A stretch of DNA of 64,000 bases from Myxacorys chilensis ATA2-1-KO14 (GTDB lineage Bacteria; Cyanobacteriota; Cyanobacteriia; Leptolyngbyales; Leptolyngbyaceae), in the NCBI GenBank assembly GCA_019359275.1, contig JAHHHP010000002.1, forward strand, positions 1 to 64,000. Direction: 5' to 3'. Both the position numbers and the translations under genes were made by a program. The notes under the pieces were generated by a model. That model was not told the DNA's origin, did no database searches, and was given only the letters and a program-made list of their open reading frames with translations. The first letter of the stretch is position 1. Each line of letters begins with the position of its first letter. Shown piece after piece: positions 36,476-45,320 of this stretch.

Positions 36476-37846
36476 CTAGACCACTCGGTTTTGGCGAATA
36501 CATTCTGCGTACCAGCGATAACTAGATTTTGGGATTCGCTGCTGCGTTTTGTAGTCGATGTATGTGATGCCAAATCGTCGATCGTAGCCGTAAGACCATT
36601 CAAAATTATCCATCAAACTCCAGACGAAGTATCCTTTGATCGGATAGTGCTCGACAGCCGCCCGATGAACACTCTGAAGATAGTGACGTAAATACAAAAC
36701 CCGATCAAGATCAATGATTTCACCCGAAGGTTTTACTTGATCTTGAGCCGCACAACCATTTTCAGTAATGTAAATCGGTAGATCCGGGCGATTCATCGTT
36801 TCGCTAACATGACGAATCCCCCAGTACAAGCTCTCTGGAACAAGCTGTAGCCAAGGCATATTCAGCGCGGGATAAGCTTTTGGAAAGTTGAGCCACTCAC
36901 AGCCTTGCCAGTTATCGGCGGCACGAATGTAGGTTCCTGTATAAATATTGAGACCTAAAAAATCAAGGGGTTGATGAATAGTTTTCAGATCACCATCTTG
37001 AACATCCGGTGCATCGCTTCCAAGTTGTTCTAACAACGCGGGATGATATGCTCCCGTTAATGCTGGGTAAATCATTCCACCATTGCCACAGTGGTACGGA
37101 AAAGCTCGCTTTGCCGCTTCAATATCCTCTGCTGATTCGGTGAGCGGAACCGTGATTCCGAAGTTATCGACCAAAGCAATTTGCGCCTTTGTCGATGCCG
37201 CTCGGATTGCTTGACATCCTAATCCATGTGCCAACAGTGCATGATGGGATGTTTGCCAAACGTCTTTTTGAGATTTCACACGAGTTCCGGGCGCATGTTG
37301 AGGCGTTTTGCCCACGGCATATCCCATGTGTGTAAAACAAGAGATTTCGTTGAGCGTCATCCAGTTTGTAATGCGATCGCCCAATCGACTCACGACTGCT
37401 GTTGCATAGTCCGCGAAGTCTTGCGCCATTTCTCGACTGCGCCAAGAACCGTATTTTTGCTCCAACGCCGCCGGACTATCCCAATGAAACAGCGTCGCGT
37501 AGGGGGTAATGTTATGTTTGAGCAAGCGATCGACCAATCGCCTATAGAAATCAATTCCAGCCTCATTCACCTTGCCTCGACCATCGGGAATAATGCGGCA
37601 CCAAGAGAGGCTGAAGCGATAATTCTGGATGCCCAAATCTTTCATCAGCTTGATGTCATCTTCGTAGCGGTGGTAATGGTCACACGCGATCGCGCCCGTA
37701 TGTCCTTTTACCGTCCGTCCGCGAGTCGCGCTAAAGGTATCCCACACACTCGGCTTGCGTCCGTCTGTTTCAGTGGCTCCTTCAATTTGATAGGCAGCCG
37801 TCGCTGCGCCCCACTGGAAGTCTTTTGGAAATTGATAGCTTGTCAT
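36476..37846 (-). CDS. family 1 glycoside hydrolase (beta-glucosidase)
   Basis: A 456-residue GH1 retaining beta-glycosidase. The N-terminus FPKDFQWGAATAAYQIEGA is typical; the acid/base glutamate is in NWMTLNEISCF near residue 165 and the nucleophile glutamate in IYITENGCA near 350; the C-terminal block is GYFVWSLMDNFEWSYGY. It hydrolyses beta-glucosides, probably in the cytoplasm (no signal peptide). I use the ATG at 37846; 18 further in-frame codons upstream overlap the small membrane protein gene and lack family sequence. It follows that gene by seven bases. Confidence 0.93.
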   Translation of the reverse strand: MTSYQFPKDFQWGAATAAYQIEGATETDGRKPSVWDTFSATRGRTVKGHTGAIACDHYHRYEDDIKLMKDLGIQNYRFSLSWCRIIPDGRGKVNEAGIDFYRRLVDRLLKHNITPYATLFHWDSPAALEQKYGSWRSREMAQDFADYATAVVSRLGDRITNWMTLNEISCFTHMGYAVGKTPQHAPGTRVKSQKDVWQTSHHALLAHGLGCQAIRAASTKAQIALVDNFGITVPLTESAEDIEAAKRAFPYHCGNGGMIYPALTGAYHPALLEQLGSDAPDVQDGDLKTIHQPLDFLGLNIYTGTYIRAADNWQGCEWLNFPKAYPALNMPWLQLVPESLYWGIRHVSETMNRPDLPIYITENGCAAQDQVKPSGEIIDLDRVLYLRHYLQSVHRAAVEHYPIKGYFVWSLMDNFEWSYGYDRRFGITYIDYKTQQRIPKSSYRWYAECIRQNRVV

Positions 37847-37853
37847 AGCGAAT

Positions 37854-38042
37854 CTAGTTTTTACGGTGAGCGCGGGTTTGAATGAGGAGCGCGATCGCAA
37901 TTACAATCGACGGAGACAGGACAGCAATCAATACAGTAGTCAACGTTGGTGCAACGTTGAGAAACGGAGCAAGATATTTGATAGCGATCGAGAGTGCTAA
38001 TGAGGGAAGAACCACTTTGAGAATAAAAATAAACGTATCCAT
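37854..38042 (-). CDS. small two-helix membrane protein
   Basis: A 62-residue protein with two hydrophobic helices (FIFILKVVLPSLALSIAIKYL and TVLIAVLSPSIVIAIALLI) joined by APFLNVAPTLT. Similar small proteins occur in other cyanobacteria, as far as I recall. I start at ATG 38042 (MDTFIFIL); twelve more codons upstream look non-coding. It sits seven bases upstream of the glucosidase gene and probably shares its transcript. Confidence 0.6.
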   Translation of the reverse strand: MDTFIFILKVVLPSLALSIAIKYLAPFLNVAPTLTTVLIAVLSPSIVIAIALLIQTRAHRKN

Positions 38043-38117
38043 TTTGATTTTGGTGAACCATCTCGAACCTGACCGCAAATTTCTGAAGAAGTGCTAATTC
38101 CTGAAAGAGCTACTCAT

Positions 38118-38777
38118 CTACTCTTTACTGTTCATACTATTTCTTACCCATTGCCGAAATGCTCTCAATGTTGTATTTCTCCCTACCGTTCTACTTTCTA
38201 CCAAATATTGAGGAATGACTTGCGTTAATGGCAAATTTGGAAAAATCGAGCTATGTTCTGATATCTGATATCGATCGTCTTTCAAAATATTAATTTGTAG
38301 ATTTTCCTGTTCAAATCGCCACAGTTCGGAAACGCCTAATGCTTGATAGAGGCGTGGATGCGTCCGAGAAGTGACATTAATTTCTAGCGCTAAGTCGGGA
38401 GGAGGATCAGTCTCCAAGTCGAACCGTCTTTTACCCCGCACTTGGGACTCGTTTTGAATATAGAAACATTGATCAGACTCAATTCCTGTCAACATGGCCT
38501 GATCTTTAAACGTTGTAGAGCCTAACGTCAAAAATTCGATATCTAGTTCTTCCAATAATGCTTTGATCAGATCTCCGATAATTTCTTTGTCTCCTTCATG
38601 AGCAGGTAGCGGTGACATAATCTCTAGAGTTCCATTATCGTAAGCCAGCCGAGAGGCACGATGTTCACCTAACTCGTCCAAAATCCGCTCAAATTCTTCC
38701 CAAGTAACATCTTGTAGCAAGACGTGCTGCCCCGGCGGAACTTCAATACGACTGAGTTCTAATAACATCTGACGCAT
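38118..38777 (-). CDS. Uma2 family endonuclease-like protein
   Basis: A 219-residue Uma2 (DUF820) protein, divergent from the copy at 18543. Domain marks: TWEEFERILDEL, RLAYDNGTLEIMSPLPAHE, CFYIQNESQVRG, DPPPDLALEINVTSRTH with the catalytic aspartate and glutamate, and LYQALGVSELWRFE. Of the family's PD-(D/E)XK residues the final lysine is replaced by arginine or histidine in this region, which is common in the group. Role unknown. Its upstream side is a long non-coding stretch. Confidence 0.9.
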   Translation of the reverse strand: MRQMLLELSRIEVPPGQHVLLQDVTWEEFERILDELGEHRASRLAYDNGTLEIMSPLPAHEGDKEIIGDLIKALLEELDIEFLTLGSTTFKDQAMLTGIESDQCFYIQNESQVRGKRRFDLETDPPPDLALEINVTSRTHPRLYQALGVSELWRFEQENLQINILKDDRYQISEHSSIFPNLPLTQVIPQYLVESRTVGRNTTLRAFRQWVRNSMNSKE

Positions 38778-38860
38778 TTTTAAAACATGTTGTTATTTTC
38801 GCTCAATCGTAATGATTCAACCATCACTGAAAGTAATGTTGTTTTTCGATTTAGAGCTTG

Positions 38861-38904
38861 GAGCAAGCGATCGGTCAGAGTTTGGCAAAGCCAGTCGCTT
38901 GCTC
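38861..38904. repeat. nested inverted repeat
   Basis: GAGCAAGCGA at 38861-38870 is perfectly complementary to TCGCTTGCTC at 38895-38904. The 24-base interior contains a second small palindrome, TGGC-AAA-GCCA, at 38883-38893. Outside, GTTGTT (38839 onward) can pair with AACAAC after the right arm. It lies about 85 bases upstream of the Uma2 start, on the opposite side from any plus-strand gene. Confidence 0.6.
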
Positions 38905-39150
38905 AGGAACAACACTGAGGGCTATCAGAATCATGGTTCAATTCACTCCATCCCTCACGCTCTAGCTCTCAAACGTGATTAGCGTAAACCCACTACCGCA
39001 GTTTTACGAGTTCTCTGCACGCCTCTCAAAAACATTTCTTCAGGTAGAATCTGAAATTACGTAAAAACACAGATGAGGTTTAGGTATTTGTCTGCAACTA
39101 TAGTTACATAAGTCATTTCATTAGAGAGTATCAACTTTCACAGCTACCAG

Positions 39151-39179
39151 CCCAGTAGTGTCGCGCTACTGGGTTTTTT
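39151..39179 (+). terminator. orphan intrinsic terminator
   Basis: CCCAGTAG pairs perfectly with CTACTGGG around a seven-base loop (TGTCGCG), directly followed by TTTTTT. No plus-strand coding gene ends upstream, so it may close a non-coding RNA. Confidence 0.75.
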
Positions 39180-39529
39180 ACTGCGCTTGGGCAGCTTCAG
39201 GAATGATATGGAGTAGAGAGCTGTAGCCAAGGCTGAGAGACGATCGCCTTGCTCAAGAATTTAGGACTTAGACAGCAATCCTTCGGAATTTGGCAGAGCG
39301 AACTGCGCGTTGGCAGCAAATTTTGGATACCTTCGGAAGAAGCTTCGCCTACGAACATAGCCAACGCCTGCGGCAACACTTTGTGAGGAATAGATTAGTT
39401 ACCACTATTTGTTTTTTGCAGAGGAGTGCTGGAAGCTACATCCGTTTCATCTACTACCCAATCCGCTGCCTGTTCTGGAATAGCTAACTGCACTTGCACT
39501 GAAAGCAGAGTACAACTCCAAAAAATCGG

Positions 39530-40363
39530 CTACACCAAGCTCTGAAGAATCGCGTCATTTACCACACCCGGAGCTTCTGCCATGATCAAATGTCCTACGT
39601 CTGACACCGTGATGTGAGTGCTATTTGGGTGCTGATGTTGCAGCCGCGCTAACCATTTATGCCCCATCACAGGCGGGAACATCGGATCGCTGCTGCCCGT
39701 GATAATCGTAATTGGGCAAGCAAATTCGTGATGGCGTCCATCGTAGCCCCAAAATGCTTCGATCGCTTCGTAGGGGTGAGGATCAGTCGGGAGATCATGA
39801 GACCGTTCAGGCTCATCGTCTTGGGCACTACCAAGAGAATTGATTAACACGTGTGGCTGCCAACGATAGAGATTATGCCCAGCAATTCGCTCTGCGAAGT
39901 TCCAAAAGAGCGCAAAAAACTTGATCGCGGGAATTTCCCACCATGGCGTTAGATCATGCGTGCCACCTGCGATCGCAATGATGGCCCGCGTCGGATGGCG
40001 TTTTGCCCACTCCAAACCAATCGGAACGCCATAGCTATGACAACACAAAATTGGATTTTCAATCTGAAAGTGTCTCAGCAACCGCGTTAGATCGCGTCGA
40101 TGTCGCCCCACCGAATAGCGCTGATAGCGCCTAGAGTCTCCATGCCCCGCCAAATCATAGGCAAGAACCGCCTGCCCAGACGCCCGCAAAAATTCCCATT
40201 GCAGCCGCCAATTGTAGCGACTGCCAAGCCCGCCGTGGATACAGACGATCGCGGGCAATCGACCCGGTGCATAAGCTACTTGCAGGGCAACGCTCCGCAG
40301 TTGAATCTGCGTTCCTGCAAGCGTGATTGGTTCCTCTATCGCTGACGAGTACGGCATAGGCAC
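39530..40363 (-). CDS. alpha/beta hydrolase
   Basis: A 277-residue alpha/beta-hydrolase fold enzyme. Oxyanion-side motif VCIHGGLGSRYNWRLQW, the nucleophile elbow CCHSYGVPIG with the serine near residue 108, the acid in ITGSSDPMFPP and the histidine in VSDVGHLIMAE. No signal peptide. Substrate unknown; related proteins are annotated as esterases or haloperoxidase-like. It is a single gene on the minus strand. Confidence 0.88.
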   Translation of the reverse strand: MPMPYSSAIEEPITLAGTQIQLRSVALQVAYAPGRLPAIVCIHGGLGSRYNWRLQWEFLRASGQAVLAYDLAGHGDSRRYQRYSVGRHRRDLTRLLRHFQIENPILCCHSYGVPIGLEWAKRHPTRAIIAIAGGTHDLTPWWEIPAIKFFALFWNFAERIAGHNLYRWQPHVLINSLGSAQDDEPERSHDLPTDPHPYEAIEAFWGYDGRHHEFACPITIITGSSDPMFPPVMGHKWLARLQHQHPNSTHITVSDVGHLIMAEAPGVVNDAILQSLV

Positions 40364-40399
40364 TGAGACTGGAAAAAACCGAGGCTGGGCAAAACCAGA

Positions 40400-40510
40400 T
40401 TAGCGCTTCCGTCTCGATGAGTACGAAAGCTTGCTTCGAGGAAACAAATACCGAATTGAGGCGAGGGCACACATGATAATGATACCGACCATCAAAAGAT
40501 CAAAAACCAT
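40400..40510 (-). CDS. possible 36-residue membrane peptide
   Basis: ATG-started frame of 36 codons: a hydrophobic helix (MVFDLLMVGIIIMCALASI) followed by a basic, serine-rich tail. No clear ribosome site. It lies upstream of the alpha/beta hydrolase on the same strand. Small single-helix proteins are common in cyanobacteria, but this one may be chance. Confidence 0.25.
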   Translation of the reverse strand: MVFDLLMVGIIIMCALASIRYLFPRSKLSYSSRRKR

Positions 40511-40644
40511 AGGGCAACATCACAGCTTAGCGAATCTCAGGTTACTAAGTCTTAATGTACAGTTGTGGTTTGACATCCGCATGACTCTGTTATCGCGACG
40601 CTTTAACAGGCAGCAGGAGCGAGTCAATCCTAAAATGCAAAGAA

Positions 40645-41775
40645 CTAACGTTTTGCGATCGCAGAAATGCTAAATGCTTCAGATGGCGCGATCGGTAGAG
40701 AAAATCGAAAAATACTGCCTTTGCCCAATTCACTCTCGGCTTGAATCACCCCATTTTGTAACTCGACCAATCGCTGAGAAATGGCTAAGCCGATACCCGT
40801 TCCTCCAGAGTGGCGATCGCGCGATCGATCCGATCGCCAGAATCGCTCAAACACATGAGGTAGTTCTTCTGGCGCAATCCCTTGTCCGGTATCCTCGACA
40901 GCAACCCAAACTTGAGCCGCCGCTTCCCACGCCCGTAGGGTGACACTGCCCTCGGGAGTATAGCGCAGCGCATTACCAATTAAATTAATCAAAATCTGTT
41001 CGACTCGCTCTGGATCAGCAAGAACGAGCGGTAGAGTTTGAGGACAGTCGAGCTTTAGACTCGGATTATCGTCTAACAGCTGATCGGAGAATTTTTGAAT
41101 CAGGGAGTTTAACAACGGGTAGAGATTAAGCGATTGCAGATTGATCGGCAAATAGCCCGCTTCTGCTTTAGACAATTCTTGTAGATCATTTACGAGCCTG
41201 CGAAGCCGCGTCGTTTCTTTGGCAAGACGCTGATAAATATCAGTTGAAGGCTCGATCGTGCCATCGCTCAACCCTTCTAAATAGCCTTCCAGAACCGTTA
41301 AAGGCGTTCGCAATTCGTGGGTCAAGTCACCAACCAATTCACGGCGACGCTGTTCCACTCCTTCCAGGTTTTTTGCCATACGATTAAAACTTTGAGCCAG
41401 ACGATTCAGTTCAGGAATTTCGTTCGTCGGAACCCGTTCTTCTAAACGTCCAGAGGCAAAGCGGCGAGTGATGCGTTCCATCTGAACTAAGGGTTGCATA
41501 ATGCGTTTGGACACCCAATAACTCAGTGCGATCGCAGAGGTTCCTCCAACAATGACTGACCAGAACGCGCCTCGACTCCACGCCGAATCAAATCCCTCCA
41601 AAAGTTGCCGTCGGGAATAGATCAAGTTAAACCCGTACCCTTGCAGCTTTTCAAGATGCCAAATAAATAGCTGCGGAGAATAAATTTTTCCGACCACCAA
41701 CAGCGTACTGATGCCCACAATCATCACGATCATGTGGGACAAAAAGAGGCGTGTACTGAGGTTAATTCTGTTCAT
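40645..41775 (-). CDS. sensor histidine kinase (BaeS-like)
   Basis: A 376-residue membrane kinase. Two transmembrane helices flank a short periplasmic segment (LFLSHMIVMIVGISTLLVVG near 10-30; FWSVIVGGTSAIALSYWV near 70), then HAMP (to about 140), HisKA with DLTHELRTPLTVLEGYLE (His near 152), and HATPase with N-box NLIGNALRYT, G1 DTGQGIAPEE and G2 GGTGIGLAIS. It autophosphorylates and passes phosphate to the regulator encoded six bases upstream. The signal is unknown; the periplasmic loop is only some 40 residues. Confidence 0.93.
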   Translation of the reverse strand: MNRINLSTRLFLSHMIVMIVGISTLLVVGKIYSPQLFIWHLEKLQGYGFNLIYSRRQLLEGFDSAWSRGAFWSVIVGGTSAIALSYWVSKRIMQPLVQMERITRRFASGRLEERVPTNEIPELNRLAQSFNRMAKNLEGVEQRRRELVGDLTHELRTPLTVLEGYLEGLSDGTIEPSTDIYQRLAKETTRLRRLVNDLQELSKAEAGYLPINLQSLNLYPLLNSLIQKFSDQLLDDNPSLKLDCPQTLPLVLADPERVEQILINLIGNALRYTPEGSVTLRAWEAAAQVWVAVEDTGQGIAPEELPHVFERFWRSDRSRDRHSGGTGIGLAISQRLVELQNGVIQAESELGKGSIFRFSLPIAPSEAFSISAIAKR

Positions 41776-41781
41776 CTAAGC

Positions 41782-42489
41782 CTAGGCAACGGCGTCTTCA
41801 AACTTATATCCAACGCCGATCACCGTTTTTACAAACGTCGGATTTGCCGGATCGGGTTCAATCTTTTTGCGCAGCCGAGCAATATGAGTATCGACCACGC
41901 GTTCATCTCCAAAGAAGTTACTACCCCAAAGTTTATCAATCAGTTGAGTCCGGTTCCAGACGCGACCAGGGTAACTCATAAATGTCGAGAGCAGGTCAAA
42001 CTCTAGCGTGGTCAAATCTAAAGCTTCAGTGCGAGCGCCATCCACTTGACGAACCGCTGAGCGCTGGTCTAAATCCACCATAAAATTTTGAGTCCGATAG
42101 ATCTGGCTCTGTCCGCCTTGACGCAGAGTTCGTCTAAGCAACGCTCGAACTCTGGCAACCAGCTCCTTGGGGCTAAATGGTTTAACCATATAATCATCGG
42201 CTCCCGTCGAAAGCCCAATGATGCGATCGAGTTCTTCTCCTTTCGCCGTCAGCATCAGAATATACGGATCTTTCAGCCCTGGCTTTTGACGGACTCTAGC
42301 GCACACTTCCAAACCATCTAAGCCTGGAATCATTAGATCCAGGATGATTAGATCAGGCTTTTGGTCTTGAAACATGGTTAGTGCGCTCAATCCGTCTCGG
42401 CAGGTGCGACAGGAGAATCCTTCTTTCTCAAGGTAAAGCTGAATCAGTTGAGCAATTTCTGCTTCATCTTCAACAATCAGAATTTCCAT
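41782..42489 (-). CDS. OmpR/PhoB-type response regulator
   Basis: A 235-residue transcription regulator. Receiver domain: acidic pocket IVEDEAE, phospho-acceptor Asp in LIILDLMIPGLDG near residue 52, conserved lysine in YMVKPFSPKE near 102. Winged-helix DNA-binding domain from about 130: LDLTTLEFDLLSTFMSYPG and RVVDTHIARLRKKIEPD. It is the partner of the adjacent kinase, and first in the operon. It diverges from psb30; whether it regulates that gene is unknown. Confidence 0.94.
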   Translation of the reverse strand: MEILIVEDEAEIAQLIQLYLEKEGFSCRTCRDGLSALTMFQDQKPDLIILDLMIPGLDGLEVCARVRQKPGLKDPYILMLTAKGEELDRIIGLSTGADDYMVKPFSPKELVARVRALLRRTLRQGGQSQIYRTQNFMVDLDQRSAVRQVDGARTEALDLTTLEFDLLSTFMSYPGRVWNRTQLIDKLWGSNFFGDERVVDTHIARLRKKIEPDPANPTFVKTVIGVGYKFEDAVA

Positions 42490-42704
42490 ACATCGCGTTG
42501 AAAAGACAACACTCTAGAGTTTAACAACTCCCAGAATATGAGAAACTATTTTTGGGGAAGTACCGCTTATCAAGACCTTGCTTCTGACAAAGTAGAGTTT
42601 TATTGAGTTTTGTTAACTTTCTTAAGATTGATACAAATCGACCGATAGAATAGCGCTTAGCGCAGCATTGTTCATGACCCAGTTGGGCTTGTTTGGGAGG
42701 AGAG

Positions 42705-42824
42705 ATGGAGTTTCTAAGTAACATTAACTTTGAAGCGATCGCACAGTTGACCCTGGTAGGCATGATTATGCTGGCAGGTCCGGTGGTGATCTTTCTGTTA
42801 GCCTTTCGCGGTGGCGATCTCTAG
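42705..42824 (+). CDS. psb30: photosystem II protein Psb30 (Ycf12)
   Basis: A 39-residue single-helix subunit of photosystem II. The sequence [19 protein letters not shown] followed by [20 protein letters not shown] matches the Psb30/Ycf12 pattern: a short N-terminal segment, one helix containing LAGPxVI and a C-terminal RGGxL. Psb30 lies at the periphery of the complex and helps stabilise it under strong light. A strong GGGAGGAGAG ribosome site precedes the ATG. The gene is monocistronic and ends at a hairpin terminator 130 bases downstream. It is too short to be found by length-limited gene finding. Confidence 0.9.
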   Translation: MEFLSNINFEAIAQLTLVGMIMLAGPVVIFLLAFRGGDL

Positions 42825-42953
42825 TAGCAATCTCTAATAGTTACAAGCGCTTTCAGTGTTTGTTGGCTTTGAGAACCCGCAACAGTGTTTGACAGAATAA
42901 ACAGTTCCCCGTGAACTCAAAATTTTTACAGGTTTAAGAGAGAGTAGCTCCAA

Positions 42954-42982
42954 AGTCTGGTCATCACTGACCGGGCTTTTTT
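42954..42982 (+). terminator. intrinsic terminator downstream of psb30
   Basis: GTCTGGTCA pairs with TGACCGGGC over nine positions (including three G-T pairs), loop TCAC, followed by TTTTTT. It lies 130 bases after the psb30 stop. TTGACA occurs in the region between, so an independent small transcript is also possible. Confidence 0.75.
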
Positions 42983-43032
42983 GTTGCTATCTATCTTGTC
43001 GAATAACAAATTCTTTGTCTCTTTGCTTGTCG

Positions 43033-44589
43033 CTATCCAAGCCTCTCTCCCTGTGCCTGTAGTTCTTCTTTGATTTTGGGTTTGAGCTTCTCAAATTCGT
43101 CCTTGAGGACATCTTTACTGAGCGTCGGTTTGCCGATCGCTGCCCAGGTACGACTCGTTAACGTCCATTGAAGCAACTGCGATCGCTGTATCGGCGTCAT
43201 TTGCAAGGGCAGAACATAAGCGCAATGGTGCGGATCTTCGATCGCAAAAAACAGAATGTAATATTTCTCTTTATCGATCAGCAGGCGCGAAATCTTCTCG
43301 CCCTGCTCGGTTTTAAGATCCAAATAGCAGCGCAACCATCGCGGATCGGTCTCTTTGTGGTGGAGTTGGTTATACAACGCTGTAACCCATAAAATCATGG
43401 GATGAGGCGACATCGTACACAGAAAATTCTTGTAAAGCCGATTGTAGAGCTTGCCAATCTGAATGTTTTCAATCTCTTGCTGAGGCAACATCACCCAAAT
43501 TGTCGCAAGCGTTTCTCGCTTGGTTTCTAGAACATGCGGAAACACAATTTGAGCCACGGGTTTGTCTTTGGGCCACGTCGTTAGTTGGCACGCTTCATCC
43601 GGTGTCAGGGCATCAGGATCGCGAGCAGGAGCAGCTACTGGGCGTCTGAGCAGCGCTTCACTAATGCGATGGCTAATTTGCCGCGTCGCACTGTAGCGCT
43701 GTTCCAACGGTTCTAAGGCTTTGAGAATATCAGCGATCGTTTGAGGACGAGCATTTACATCCTTCGCCAGACAACTCATTACCAAGTTCTCCAGCATCTT
43801 CGGCACTTTGAGATTGGGATTGATCGATTCAAACGTGCGCGGAGCTTGGAAGTGATGCGTTTTATACCAACCACCAAACGAGTGAGTATCGGCTTGGAGC
43901 GGCATTTTTCCGGTCAGCATCTCAAACAACATGACACCCAAACTATAGATGTCCGATCTCGAGTCGAGTTCGCGCCCTTCCATTTGCTCTGGTGACGAAT
44001 AGGCCAACGTGCCCATGTAGGAACTCGTTTGGCTAACGTCTGCTTGCAGCAGTTTAGAAATGCCAAAGTCGAGAATTTTGACGAGTTCGCCAAAGCCCGA
44101 GTCTTGAATGACCAACAGGTTACTCGGCTTAATGTCGCGATGGATGATCGGATAGGTCGAGCCATCGATCGTAATGCCTTGGTGAGCGCACTGAATACCC
44201 GCGCAAATCTGACGTGCCAAACTGAGAAACCGAGGTAACGGCAAATTCTGGGTTGAGATAATATCGCTGAAGCTACTACCCTGCAAGTATTCCATCACAT
44301 AGTAAGGCACCTCCTGCTCATCAACGCCATAGTCCATCACTCGCACAATGTGCATACTTTTGGTGCTGAGCAGGGCGCAAGTTCGGGCTTCACTGCGGAA
44401 GCGATCGCGCATTTTGCGCGTCAGCAGCGTTTGGGCTAAAAATTTGATCGCCACAATCACGCCACCGAGTAACACGTCTTCCGCTTTGTACACTTGTCCC
44501 ATTGCCCCACGTCCAATCAACTCGATTAGCTGATAGCGATTGGAGAGAAGCTGTCCGATTCTAGGGTCTTTACGGGAGCGAGTCTGCAC
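43033..44589 (-). CDS. serine/threonine protein kinase
   Basis: A 518-residue cytoplasmic Hanks-type kinase. Glycine loop LIGRGAMGQVYKAED near residue 18, catalytic lysine in VAIKFLAQ, catalytic loop IHRDIKPSNLLV near 145, DFG in KILDFGISK, APE-type SPEQMEGRE. After the kinase domain (to about 285) comes a 230-residue region of unknown function with no membrane helix. I choose GTG at 44589 because AAGGA lies five bases upstream; an ATG 22 codons earlier has no ribosome site. Upstream, the gene faces a short hypothetical gene. Confidence 0.92.
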   Translation of the reverse strand: MQTRSRKDPRIGQLLSNRYQLIELIGRGAMGQVYKAEDVLLGGVIVAIKFLAQTLLTRKMRDRFRSEARTCALLSTKSMHIVRVMDYGVDEQEVPYYVMEYLQGSSFSDIISTQNLPLPRFLSLARQICAGIQCAHQGITIDGSTYPIIHRDIKPSNLLVIQDSGFGELVKILDFGISKLLQADVSQTSSYMGTLAYSSPEQMEGRELDSRSDIYSLGVMLFEMLTGKMPLQADTHSFGGWYKTHHFQAPRTFESINPNLKVPKMLENLVMSCLAKDVNARPQTIADILKALEPLEQRYSATRQISHRISEALLRRPVAAPARDPDALTPDEACQLTTWPKDKPVAQIVFPHVLETKRETLATIWVMLPQQEIENIQIGKLYNRLYKNFLCTMSPHPMILWVTALYNQLHHKETDPRWLRCYLDLKTEQGEKISRLLIDKEKYYILFFAIEDPHHCAYVLPLQMTPIQRSQLLQWTLTSRTWAAIGKPTLSKDVLKDEFEKLKPKIKEELQAQGERLG

Positions 44590-44732
44590 AGGAGTCCTTG
44601 GGGAATGGGGACAAAAATGGGAGTAGAGATTCGAGATGAAGAGGCAACCAAACATGAGAAAAAGTCTGAGCCCAGTATGGACAGTTCGGTTTGTAAAGTA
44701 ACTGTCAGGTCTGGAGACTTCCCACTGATGCT

Positions 44733-45179
44733 CTATTCCGACTGGCGCTCTAAGGTCGCTTCCATCGTATTCGTCAGATAGTGCCCAGACAGGACATTAC
44801 CCGACAAGTAATACTTATGGTCATCTACGCGATACAACGTTTCAAATCCGCTGCGGCGCTGGCGATCACCCAAGGCCCAATAGCGTTGCACAATTGATTC
44901 CGGGGCAATCCAACCTTCTCCTTCAACGCGACCGAGGAGACTGTGTTGCAGCACAAACGTATAGCGACGATCGCCTGCATCTAACCGCCCTCTGTACTGA
45001 AAGCTTATTTCCTCGCGATCGCCCGCCGGAAAAACCAGCTTTGTCACCATCGTGAACCAATCATCTCGGCTCCAGGCAACCAGAATTTTGCCTTTTACAA
45101 GAATGGGGGGTCCATGCCGCTCTAGCCAGTTTCCCTGAAGAGTCCAGCGTCCGGATTCCAGTAAAAAGGTGTGGTTCAC
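44733..45179 (-). CDS. conserved cyanobacterial protein of unknown function
   Basis: A 148-residue soluble beta-rich protein with no signal peptide. It opens with FLLESGRWTLQGNWLERHG and contains DREEISFQYRGRLD, RYTFVLQHSLLGRVEGEGW and ESIVQRYWALGDRQRRSGF. The pattern looks like a lipocalin-like or small beta-barrel protein, but I cannot name the family. It lies between anmK and the kinase gene on the same strand, 142 bases from anmK. Confidence 0.75.
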   Translation of the reverse strand: MNHTFLLESGRWTLQGNWLERHGPPILVKGKILVAWSRDDWFTMVTKLVFPAGDREEISFQYRGRLDAGDRRYTFVLQHSLLGRVEGEGWIAPESIVQRYWALGDRQRRSGFETLYRVDDHKYYLSGNVLSGHYLTNTMEATLERQSE

Positions 45180-45320
45180 AATGGCAGTCCTTGGGTGCTA
45201 AGGGATGGGGAGAGGGCGGTTTGGGATGATTGCCTGTGCGGTTTGGCAAAGCGTTGGTCGAAGGTATCCCCTCATCGTTTAGCCTTCCTCAATGGCTGCC
45301 TATGCTATCACGCTTGGGTT

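Larger units (their letters stand above)
38778..39529. other. 750-base non-coding stretch
   Basis: No protein gene supported: the open frames here are short, without ribosome sites or recognisable families. It contains the nested inverted repeat (38861-38904) and an intrinsic terminator on the plus strand (39151-39179) with no gene upstream of it, which points to a small transcript ending there. A TAGAAT hexamer at about 39045 could be its -10. Confidence 0.5.

Noticed and set aside
37226..37885. 219-codon plus-strand frame
   Set aside because: Antisense to the GH1 glucosidase gene; no recognisable motif.
39290..39487. 65-codon plus-strand frame
   Set aside because: Lies in a non-coding stretch, without ribosome site or recognisable content.
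42600..42640. RpaB-binding HLR1-like direct repeat upstream of psb30
   Set aside because: GTTAACTTTCTTAAGA only loosely resembles the HLR1 consensus; spacing and bases do not fit well enough to call.
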